Source: Datnioides undecimradiatus (Eukaryota > Chordata > Actinopteri > Lobotiformes > Datnioididae). From it: a stretch of 64,000 nt of DNA. The stretch is taken from positions 806,001 through 870,000 of the forward strand of contig WARS01000054.1 of NCBI GenBank assembly GCA_008933995.1, given 5' to 3'. The position numbers were made by a program, and so were the translations under genes. Position 1 is the stretch's first letter. Every line of letters begins with the position of its first letter. Of this stretch, positions 30,706 through 42,900 are shown piece after piece. The notes under the pieces were generated by a model. The model searched no databases and was not told where the DNA came from. It saw only the letters and a list, made by a program, of their open reading frames with translations.

Positions 30706-33700
30706 ATGTGACAGTCACTGCTGAGTTGCAGCACAACTGCAACTGTGTAGAACATGGGGAAACAACTTCATGCAGCTTTTAAATGACAAATAAATCAAAA
30801 TGTAAGAGAGACGTCTATTTCTTTTGCTTTTTAATTTGTTTATATGATGATTTTATGATGAAATTCCAAGTAGTTACATAAATAAGTGGAATAATCTCTT
30901 CAACAACAGGGCAGCAATAAATGAACAAAGTGGTCTTTCAGTTTGAAAAGATGCATAAATTGTTTTATACCAGGACTGTGAACAGTCAGTGACTCACACT
31001 CGCACAGTTGTAACTGCTTCAACTCTTATGACTCTGCGTAAAAACTGAAGAAAATGTAAAAGTTTAAAAAAAAAACCTAAGTTAAAAGAAATCATCTGTG
31101 CTTCGATATAACAAAGGTGAACATTTTCAGAACATTTGCCAACGATGTTCTACAGAACAGTAGAACTTACAGTAAAACAGTAAGTTTTGGTGTTTTAGTT
31201 TTCAGTTTTTCGTCTTTTGGGCAGACGCAGCCTCTCTGCACTGAGGAACTGCTCTATTTTAGAGATCTGGGCTCTGAGTGACGACTGTTGGTCTTCTGTC
31301 TCCTGTGAGCAGGAGGGTTCCCAGAATGACTCTAGACTGGGACCTGCAACCAAGGTCGGAGCTCTGCTACACCTGGTTCAAGGAGAAACTACTATGACTC
31401 CCAACTCAGAGATGCACGCAGACGGTGTATAAAGACTGACGACTAAAATGACAGAAACCATTTTTGTGAAAAAAAATTATTTAACATATTTTTTGGGGGT
31501 TTTTTTTGATCGGTTCATCTCCATCTGATGTGGAGAGGGCGGGGCTTATGACCCATCCTGTACCCAGGTAGCTATTCTGTTCTGTCAGGGCTGTCATGTC
31601 ATCAGTCTTTGTATACAGTCCCCAGAAGACACGCCAGTAAAGGTCTGCCTGCCCACTGATGCAGCAGCTCACCGGGAATCTGTCCCAGTGTGCCCGGAGG
31701 CCAGAACAACACTTACATCAGTCACACAGCATTATGCTAAAATAACTCTTGTGACTGATTGTGTTAAAACATGTTAACATACTCTTTGTAACCTGCATGG
31801 TGCTGCGGCATCATAAGGCATCACTGACTCTCACTGTCACTGTCTATGTGCTGTTATTTGCTCTTACTGCTCTGGGCAGGGGAAGAAGCATCTGGCTTCC
31901 TTTGTCAAACCTGTAACATCTTCACGTTAATTTAGTTGTTAATTCTATAGAATAAGATGACATTAGTTTGTGTGACCTTGCAGTGCAGTGCAAATCAAAA
32001 GTACTTTGGACTGTACAGCAGGGTAAAACATCTCAGTTGGGGTCCTCTTAATGTCAGATACGTGGACTTACCCTGGGGTGGTCTGCCATGACAGTCTGCG
32101 CTCTGTGATTGAGGATGTGGGGAAGGACAGAGATGCTCTGCTCTCCTGTGTAAAAATAACATCAAGATGTCGAAAAAGTAGAACTCTACAGTGAAACAGC
32201 AGATGTCTGTCCTATATTTAGCCCGTAAAGAAAAATAAGTTCGCTGATTCAAACCTACTTTCAGCCTCGGTGCCTCCTAAGGAAACTTTCTAGTACAAGG
32301 AACTTTAACCCATAAACAAATGCAGGGCAGACAATAACCAGTGGCAATTGATATGTAACAGTATCCAGAGCAGAGAAAGTAGCCAGGCCCAGACTGAACT
32401 CTGCGTGACGTTCCCAGTGTTCAGAGTCTGCAGAAGGTAAGAGCTCTGACCCGCGCTGCAATCTGTTTAACTATCTGAGCCGGTTTCTTTCTCATACTCG
32501 AGGCATGTTGCGCTCTATCTCCCTCAATTGCCAGCACCTGGATCTCATAAAACGCAGAGTGACGGTTTGTGGTGATGGTGACAAAAGAGAGCATGAGAGT
32601 GTGCGAGGGTGAAAAAAAAAAAAGCGGAGCGGAGCCTGAAAACGAGGGAACGAGCGAGAGGATGGAGAAAGTGAGTGAGAGACGGATGATGAAGTGAGAG
32701 AGCGAGGAGATGGATAAAGACTGAGTAAGTGAGAGAGGAGAGGTACCCAAGCGTCATTAGGTAGATTTCCCTGCACAGGTCATTCATTCTCTGTCTGTCT
32801 GGCTGTCCACGGCACGTCTGCGAGCTCAGCATACATCATCTACGTCCTTTCACTCAACGCCTGACTTAACATTTGTCAAAGGTTTATGAATCGTCCTCAG
32901 ATAGTCTGTGCATTCTGTTAAACGTGTTGGCCCCGGAGCTAACAGCTTCCTGCTCTCACATTCGGAGCGTTTCGGACCGCAAAAATGTTGGAAAAGCATT
33001 TCGGCGTTTAGTTGTTATGAGGACATGTCAGGTTGATGTAACAGACGTATTCATTAGGCTCCAGCACAAATTTCCCCCGAGGTCAACTCACACATGTGAT
33101 GGAGCTCAGAAATCTGTGGAACATAAACGACCTCAGACCGATTTATTTGATCGAGAAAATATTTCAGGAGGGTCATGCAAACTTCCTCCGAGGCGGCTCG
33201 TATGCTTCTATGCGAACATCGCACCATGGTCATTTCCTGCTGTTCAGCGTCAAGCTGTAATGCAGAACAATGTTGGGGCTTTGCTGTGATGAAATGGGCT
33301 TCAGCAGCTGAAATTAAAGTTTCCACACAGCGCTAAGCTGAGCTCGTATGGTGAGGAATCATTGATACATTGTATTATCACACACATAATGGCATGTAAA
33401 TCATCAGTGCTGTTTAACCTCTGCTCCCCGCAGCAGGAACACAGCATCAGGCTGTTGTTTTTTTGTTTCGTGTGCAGATTAGGGTGTCTCGAAAGAGCAG
33501 CGTCCTACTTCGCAGAAAGTTCTGGAACTGACCGTGTCCGCCGTCGCCGTCTCTCTGCACGTCCCTCCTATCGCCCTCCACTCTGCCTGCTGGTGTCTCC
33601 TCGAGGAAGCTGCAGTCCCACAGACACCGGACGTCCCGGTAATCACCGAGGGGACTAGGAAGAATGAGGTGAGAAGGCAAGAACAGCAAGACGGTAAGAA

Positions 33701-33977
33701 TGATGATGATTATAAGAGGTGGTATGTTCCCCGTGGAAGAGGTTACCAGCGGAGCAACAGTTCGGCACTGCTGTGTTCCACAACATGATGCCTTTTAATG
33801 AAACTGATCGTGTGAGTGCAACCATCACCTCTGCTGTGTTTGCTTTTGAGGAACGTGGGTACTGTGCTGGAAGGCTGTCTGAGGAGTTCACCTGTGTTTC
33901 GCTCAGACACAGTGCATCCCTGCAAAAACACCAAAATAACAAAGTACTGATCGCATATTCTGTATCCACCAACCGTT

Positions 33978-36900
33978 CTAAAATGATTTGTTTAAGGAAG
34001 AGCTTGAGATTGTTGAGCTTACTGTAATTCTCTGAGTGCTGGCCCAGTCAAAGGATGACCTGTACTTCTTACTGCTATGTAGAGATGACTCACTAGTGTC
34101 TTCTCCTGCTGGAGACGGCTCATGACATTTCGCGCTGCTGGTCTCTGGTGATGCATCAATCTCAGAAATCGGATGGATAACAGTTTGAGTCGTCTTTGCA
34201 TCTCCTGCGTTTTCACCTTTGTCTTTTTCTACGTGTTCCTGGCAGCTGCCAGCCCCAAGCCCAGATTCAAGGTCCACAGCATCCATCATGATATCAACAC
34301 AGGCGTCCTTCAAGTCAGATGTCTCCACAGGTCCCTGGGTGTCGTTTTCACGTGTATCTACATCTGACTGGCATTCCTCCTTCTTATAGGCACTAGAATC
34401 ATCATCATCATCAGTCACCAGAGACGTCAGCTGTCCACACTCCTGCTCTGAGATCTCCTGAGTTTGAGGTAATGCTTGTGGTTCAAACATCGTACTCACA
34501 GATACACAATCTTCCCTCATATGTATATCACACGTTTCCTCTGCTTGCTTTATGTTGGTTATAATACCAAAAGGATTACAAGGTTGTGCTTGTGTTGCTG
34601 TTGTGTCAAGCCCTTGGATACAGACATTATCATCTGAGTGAGCAGTTAACGCCGCAGTATGTGTCTGTGGGCTGCAAAGCTCAGTGGGGATGTCAGCTGG
34701 CTTCTCTCCTGTGGTTTGATCAACAACTTGATGACCTAAGTCTTGAGCAAAGGTTTGGTCCTCATCAGGACGGAGGTGTGGAAAGACAGAGTCTGGCCCA
34801 TGACTCACACTTCGGTGCTCATCCGAACAGCAACTATTGACTCCTCCTCTAATCTCACAGCCATTGTTCACATGGCTGGAGTCAGCAACCTCCTCACTGA
34901 CTTTCTGAGAGTGACTCTGTGAGCTGTCTGAGGGCTCACATGTGGCCAGCGGTGGCTCAGTGTCCATGAAGTCAATGACCTGCCATGTGTTGCTCTTCTC
35001 GGTAGTTGTATCAGTAGCCGTCTGGGCCGGTATCTGGGTTTCTGGCGTGCAAGGCCCTGTCTTTCCTCTCTCCATCCGTCCTTCCTCCACTCCATCTGCC
35101 CCTTCTCCTCCTGCTCTATCTTTTGTTTCTGTTTTAGACTGTTTGGTGTCCCCTGCATCCTTTGTTGACCGCTGGCTATCCTCTAGTCTATCTGCTCTAT
35201 CTGTTGTTTGGGCCATGAGCATTCCTCTCTTCTCTGCGACACTTCCTCCCTCTTTCACATGTTCTCCTTGGACTTCTTCCCCATTGCACCTCAGCTCCTC
35301 ATTCCCTTTCTCTTCTTCTCTGGTGTTTCCTCCTGGTTTCACACCATCTTTCCATCCCTGTTCTCGCTCACTCTTTCCACCGTCGCTCTTCTTTTTGCTG
35401 TGTGGATCTACACATCCACTGCTAGATCTGTAGCCGGGGCTAGATGCAAGGCTACCTTTGCGAATTAGCAGGCCATCAGCAGACTCAGAGGAAGTAGTAT
35501 GAATTAAATCTGAATATGTATCAGGATCATGAGTGTTAGAGCTGTTTATGCAATTGTTTAATATGCTTGTATCACCTCCTGATGTTCCCAGGACACTACG
35601 GAGGCTGATATGTTTGCTGTTGGAAGCGTTTGGTGGGTTTATTAAGGCGTGTTTAAGCTGAGACCCTAGGTGGTGGTCTGAGGCGTGTTGTCCTGAAAGA
35701 AAAAGCAACAGCTGCTCAAATGGCACTGGTGATAAAAGACCATAGTGTATAATGCAAAAATGTAAATAGGTTGTTTGTGTGATCAAAGCAAAATGCTGAG
35801 TTCTCAGAATACAAGTAATAAAATATGTTTATCTTCTGTATGTTTATATGGAGCTGGCTGACCTCCAGTTGCTCCAGTGGTAACTAGCTTAGTCTCAGCT
35901 CCTGCGTCCTCCAGACGGTCTGGCTTTTTGGTCTGAGCCGAGGCCAAGCTCTGCAGACAGCCAAAGCCAGGTGTCTCAGAGCTGGAGATGGGCTCATTAA
36001 GAGTTTCCCCTCCTCTGATGTCTTCCACTAAAGTAGCATAGAGTTGGTTGGAAACACTGAGGCTCTGACTGCTGTCTCTCCTCTGTGTGGGGAAAAATAG
36101 GATTTGCACACTCATGTATTTGGTCAATAAACATTTTATTACACCCGTGTGTGTTTGTGTTAGCATTCCTAACTCCTGTGTGTTGCTGTTACATAAAAGC
36201 CATCGTACGCGTGTTCATGTCTGCATCTGTACCTGCAGCTCACTCATATGCCGAGCGTGTTTCTGATGAAGCTCTCCGTAAGCCTTGCTCACTGCCTGAA
36301 AGCCGAGCTGCTCACTCCTGACGCGTTCCAGAAACGTCCTCTTCTGTTCAACACAAGCATGGGGATTTCTTTCGCGATATAAAAATGTCACCATCGTACC
36401 GCCACGCGTCACGCTACAGTTTTTCTTCTACCTCTTTGTCCCAGCTGGTCTTGGAAGCGGCGTAGCTCTCCATCAGCTGGACCACCTTGTCTTCTGTTGC
36501 CTTGCTTTTCTCCCGCATCACCTCGTGCTCCTGCTTAAGGGCCTGCAGTAAAATTAATCACCCATAGGATTTTTAATGCAATACTAAATTTTTATGTGTT
36601 TATTTAACGTGAACAGAAGGTTTTAAACAGGGCAGGGAGAGAGAGGGCTTCTTGCTAATACAAATCAGTTGGCTTGTGTCATTTTAATAATGATTTTAAT
36701 AAATTAATGAATAGGAGAATTAAAAATGTGAAGGGGGTGCAGAGAGATGAAAAGAGAATAATAAACTGTAAAGCCATAAATGGAGAATAAACACACTACA
36801 CCATCTTCACTAATGTATATGTTGTGATATACACACCAAATCCATCATATTTATGTGGGGAAACGATGGTCGTCATTTATTTCTGTTCTTGTGTAAATTC

Positions 36901-39900
36901 ACTCCATAATCATTTAAATAGACCCTGAAAAATCCCTGATCTGTGTGGAACCAGTAGGTGGAACCACTCTCTATCACTCAAAGCCATTCTGATGTTGCTT
37001 CAGGGAGTTAAAAATGGACATTAAGGGCACCCGAAACAGAAAGACTAGAAAGGTAGAAGCAACAGAAGTGACACCACTGAGCAAAAGCTAGAAATGTTCC
37101 TGTTTTATTTCTGTCTTAGTAAAAAACATTTAGAATTATAATCTGCCAAGAAACAGTAGATTATATTCTTCCAGCTTTATCGGTCCTCAAAGTAGAAAAC
37201 ACACTAAAAGATAAATCAAACCCTGCACCACAACAAATGGAAATCACAGCTTATGTTCTGTTTTTGTTGCAGCTACATACTCAGCTGCAACATTCTGAAC
37301 ATTCACACCTCCTATTATTAAAAAAAACAGTCTGATACTGTTATTACAGTTATCACAGTGGCAGACTTGCTGGTGTAAATATGATCTTTTTACAGAGGAA
37401 ATGAAACCATCAGAGGTTAATGCTCAAGTTAGCACTCTGACTGAGATGCTAACATTGGTAGAGTTGCACTAGCAGTCCCAGAGCCCTGGCATCAGTGGTG
37501 TCATACACGTAGAATATGAATTAACAAGCACGCTATTTAACGTTAGTGTCTAATTAGACTAATGAACAGTCCCACGCTCTGCATATCATAAAAGAATGAG
37601 AGTTCCCAGAGACCGTGCACTTCACTCACTCAGCACTCTAGGCCTGAAATACATGGGGCACTGATGCAGCGTGTCATGTCTGCAGCAACATGTCCGCTGC
37701 AGCCACACAGGTATCACACTGCTCAACTCTGTTTCTCTTTACGCAACTGATCTATTCCTCTCTTCTCTACATGTGGCTTCCTGGCTCTCCAACATGCAAA
37801 AATCTTCACAAGTGAAATAATAAAATAAATATAAATATGTATAACACATTAAATGATATGTTGGAGTAAAGGACAACAGGACACAGATCTCAGTTCAGGT
37901 GGCAAAAGATACATTTTCTAACCACTTTTAAGACAAATTGGTTGGCTCAAATGTATATATGTGTACAATATGAACAGTTATGTTGGTAAACCAGTGCATG
38001 GAAGACTCTGACCTGGCACTGTTCTCTTTGTGTCTGCAGCTCCAGCTCTACTCGGCTTACTGTCTGCGTCTGACTTAACAGCAGCTGCTGGGTGTGCTGC
38101 AGAGACTTCATCACCTCCTGCACAAAGACATTTGCGCTTTGAAAAAAAGTGAAATCTAAATTCTTTACAGCGGATAGAATGACACTTTTTAGCATTTCAG
38201 TATAATACCAGTGGACGAAGATCATCAAGGTTAAGACAGTTTCTGATCTTCTCACCTGCTTTTCTGCTCTGACAGCCGCATTTTCCTCCCTCAGTTTCTT
38301 GTTCATTTCAGCTTCCTTAAATGCAAAATCATTATAGCAAATGATGCACCACTGGCATTAACTTTCTGCCAAGGATCAGCATTTTTTTACATGATTGAGA
38401 TCAACGCATTCTGAGGTTAGAAAGAACAAATGTATTGTTTAGTGACTGTCATGTACCATGTTCAGCTTCTGGTGCAGCTGCTGTATACGCTGCTCTCTGC
38501 CAGTAGGACTGCAGCTCTTGTCATGTCTGATTGCCGACATCTTGGCCTTGATTAGATTGTTACTGACCTCCTCCAGCTCCTAAAAGCACCATACAGTCAT
38601 GGAGTAGCTTGTAATGTTAAATTATCAAAGTGAACTAATACACTATCGTAATAATTACAAATACCTTTTTAATAGTGTGTCTTTTGTAATATGTCTTGAC
38701 CATCTTTCTTGAATTGTTATTGATTTACTGGCTTTTTATTTATATTTGTATTATTCCAAATGTTCAGGAACTTTCCCACTTACCTTCTTCAACGACACAA
38801 TAGTTGCTTCTTGTTTTTCATTTGCAGAAGTCAGCTTCTTATTTCTTTTTATGGCTTCATCAACTGTAAGGACACCACGGTGAGACCTCAGCATAATATG
38901 ATGCAACATTGCTGCAACGTTCTGACGTCACTGTTAGTGAGTGACACACACGTGGGCAGACAGAGAGGGCTCATATACAACTGAAAAAACTCAAAGTGAA
39001 GTATTAACCTTTTCCTAAGTGTGTTTTTTAATCAGATACTGCAGTTTGATGTTTTTTCTGTGATCCTTAAATGATGAGTGTAACACCAGTGATGTCACAG
39101 AACAGTCTTTTCTAAAATTACCAATAGCCATGGCAGCATGAGCCAACAGTATCCCTCCTTCACATAAACACTGATACTGTGGTTTACGAAACTGAGATAA
39201 ATGTGTTTAAATATGACCAACGGGAGCGTCTGGGCACCTCCCAAACCCCTCTCTGTGTCTGCCTTCTTAACTGTCACTGTCCAGTAAACGCAAATGTGTC
39301 AGAAAACATATTTAAAACAGTTCAGCTTCATTCACCCGTTCACTGAAGCAAAGGCTGGGCATGACACATGACGTAAGCAGCTGTGAATGACAAAGCTCTG
39401 AATCATCATCAGTGCCCAAAACTACAGGACTGAGCAAAAGGTCCTCTCAGAACACACAGTACATTGAAGACTGAGGCGTCTGTGCTACTGCAGCACACAA
39501 TACTACCTGTTTTCTCTATTTTCAGCTGGCGACGCGTAGAGTAAGTCACATTAGACATGTGGTTAATGACTGAAGAGCAGCAGAATGTCTCATTGAAACA
39601 GCAGGCTGCATATTTGTTGTCAACAGTATGGGTCCACGGAGTTTAGCCTGCTGATATTAATGTTGTGGGAATGTTTTATTGGCTCAGATAAAGCCCCGTG
39701 GTATCAGCTGAGCACTGTCCAACACTACATGCTGCTACAGAGCCGAGACATCTCTACATATCCATAGTTTGCTCTTCATCAAAATATCCTGGAGGAGCAT
39801 TTAAAGGAACGTGACCGTGACCTCTGCTCATTCCCCACATCTCCAGCCCAAAATAAAACCTCTGAGATGAAGTGAAACTGGATATTTGCAGGAATTAATG

Positions 39901-42900
39901 CGCTACTGAAAATTCTGAGAGAGCTGAGTCATACCACTTTATCAGGTCAGCACGGAGCAACATCGCTGTGAATTGTTTCTAGCACCTTGTTACATTCATA
40001 CCCTAAAGCATTCAGGGCTGAGACTGGGCCCCTTCGGGAAAGATCTAATAAAGTGAACACTCAAGCTGCCTCGGTAACATTCAGTGGCACATACTGATGC
40101 AAGTACTGTATCTTGACCTGCTGTGGTTTGGCATAACTTATAAACCTACAGCCATTAACAAAGGGAGGTCATCTACAGTATATATCTGTCTTTCAGTGTA
40201 TGGATCCACCCATCCATCCACTCACTCATTACCATTCTGCTCCAGTTTCTCATGGGCCTGCTTGACCATGGCACACTGCCTCGACACAGCGCTGAAACGC
40301 TTTTCAACCTCCCCCAGCTGGTTCAAGTGGCTGTCCTTTGACCTGCTCTGCAGCACTAGTTTCTGTTCCTGTGGAAGGGGCACAGTAGAAACACACAAAC
40401 AAATGGGCGACACCAACAAAGAGTCCAGAAACACTACAACAATATATACTAAACTGCAAATGTACTGCAGAATAAGCTGACAATCAAATACACACAGGCT
40501 ATATCTAAAGGTACTACGACCACCTGTGTAAGTGATGACAGGACTCCAGGAAGTCACCTCTGCCACCTCAGATGTATACTTGCACAGAACCCCTGTAAAA
40601 CCTTTTACTTTTTACTTTGAAATGTTGTTTTCCATACTGATTAAACATACGAGAAGAAGATGAAGATGGTGATGATGAAAATTAGTGAGTTTTAAAGGTC
40701 CAGGTAGAGTTAATCAGGTAATCAGCTGTTGTCTTTAGGTGTGGACTTGTTATGCAGAACACTACAGGGGACGCGGCTGTCAAACGAGAGGATCGTGTTC
40801 CTGTCTATTTCCGTGGGATAAAGGGATCAACTCAGCGCACGCCTCAGAGCACTTTCCCGCTCTCCAAACTGCCATTACGCTTTGATTGTCTGTATCAAAC
40901 TGAGCAGATTCTTCTCTCTTGTTGTCCGGCTCCCTCCCTTCGCCCTCAATCTCCCTCCCTCCCGTCCCTCTCGACAATACACCAGCTCGCTGCGACTCCC
41001 TCTCACTCCACCGAGCCACTGTTATGTGAAGAAGGTTAAACCGAGCGAGGCCCAGTTATAAAATATTTTAATAGAGATATTTTCTCTGCTGTGCTGGCAG
41101 TTCAGAGTGTCACACACTCCCTGTCCGTTACTCCTGATGAGCTCTTCCCTCCAAACCCATCTCTCCTTAGCACCGTTCCCTCATCCTCCTCTTTTCATTT
41201 CTCTCACTCCCACCCATCCTCTGTCAACATTTGCGCAAGTGGAAAACCCTTTCTTACCAGCTCGCTTGACTTCTTCTCCAAGTTGTACTTCAGCAACTGC
41301 AAAACAGCAGTAAAAGCAAATCAGCAGAATAAAGTGGCGAGCGGAGCGTGATGGGCAGAGCATTGCGGGGGTTACTGGGGGAGATTCTAAGCACGCTCAC
41401 CCAAAACACAACATCTGTGTGCATTAAATCAAGGTGCCCCTGTGATACTGATCATTTGTCGGTCACTGTTTCCCAGATCAAGAATAAAATTTCTATCTCA
41501 CCTTTATGTGAAAATGGAGAAAAGGATTTTTTATAACACCAGTTCTCAAACAACCGAAACTACAAATCATGTGTTCACTATTGTTTCAACAGTGTCATTT
41601 ATTAAGTTTATCGTCCTGAGACAGATGATATCACTTCTATTAAGATTATACCGATATATAAATAAATAAATTCATGCTTTATGTATTTGTGTATGTATAA
41701 ATACTGTAAGTATATTACAAATGAATATTTAACTTTAGAAAAATGTCACATATTTGATCACGTTCTCCGTCTGTACTGGTGTCAGGCTGCAGCTGACGAT
41801 TTTCTTCTTTTACTGATTAATCTCTTGATGAATCGTCGGTCCATCGTTTTCCAGGTGCCCACGGTGACATATTCAAACGGCATGTTTTGTTCAACCATCC
41901 TTAAAGATATCCGCTTTGTGAATACAATGATTCAAAACAGAAACCATTCAATCTGCACGATGTAAAATGTGGAGCTAGAGATTTTTCAGCTGTTTTCTTT
42001 ACTGAGCAACAGAAACAATGAATCAATTCACTGATTTAAATGAAAGTTGCTGCAGTTTCGTTTTCTGTCGGAGCTCTGCGGTGACGTTTAGTCTCAAAGT
42101 TCTCTGGTAAGTGTTCACTGAACCTATTACATGATGGTCTGACCTGGATGTAACCATCATTTATTATAGAACCAGCACTTCATTAACCAGTACCAGTGGG
42201 GTTCTCGTCCTGGAGATCCAGACCCCCAGGAGGCCAGATAACTTTTACAGGGATACAGGTTGATTTATGGGTTGGGGATTTAAGGGTTTTCTGATTTTTG
42301 TCAAATGTTTGTTTTGTTTATCCTCCTTACCAAATATTAAATCACCTTTTCTAATGATAAATGAAAGCAGCACAAGTGGGGAAGTATTCTTTCATCATAT
42401 GCACATGCATCATTGGATATACATAAATATATTCTGGCAGCCAGTTAGACTCGAATAATGCCATTTGTTTGACTTTGAGACTTATAAATGCTAAACTATA
42501 TTACACCGGATTATTCATTATTATGAATTATTTAGATTTAATTACAGATTAATTGAACCACGCTGCTAGGATGGAGCTCGCGTTTGTAATTTAACAGACT
42601 GTCAAGTTATGGCGGTTAAATCACTTCAATCCTAAATGCCACTGATGTGAAAATGTGCTAAATTAAAGGAATCCACCAGACCGCGTCCCACGAATGAACA
42701 CGACTGGGGCTCACTCTAGCCAAACACGGCAGTCGGCGTCTCCCAGATAGAATATCAAAAACAGTCTCTATTGTCTCTGTAACACGGCTGGGTTGTTAAT
42801 GTGCAGCGGACCATGGGGATGGCTGTATATCACCTCTGTGGTGTCAAGCCTGGAGACGAACACTCGGGCAGCCAGACTGGGTCAGGCCTACACACCCTAC

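Larger units (their letters stand above)
6715..33977. other. Long gene-free interval between wt1 and ccdc73
   Basis: About 27 kb in which no protein-coding exon could be supported on either strand. Open frames are short, often made of translated CA/TG repeats, and match no family I know. The human gene lying between WT1 and CCDC73, EIF3M, is not recognisable here. The interval contains microsatellites, several dispersed repeats (19443-19800, 19978-20085, 20590-20662, 16860-17612, 26099-26869) and some stretches rich in homeodomain core motifs that may be regulatory. Confidence 0.75.

Noticed and set aside
34942-35433. 163-codon plus-strand open frame
   Set aside because: Antisense to the last ccdc73 exon; its S/P/F-rich composition reflects the polar codons on the other strand.
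40551-40600. Possible small ccdc73 exon between exons 7 and 8
   Set aside because: LEKKSSEL joins EQKLVLQ in frame, matching the human order; inserting this piece would break the alignment.
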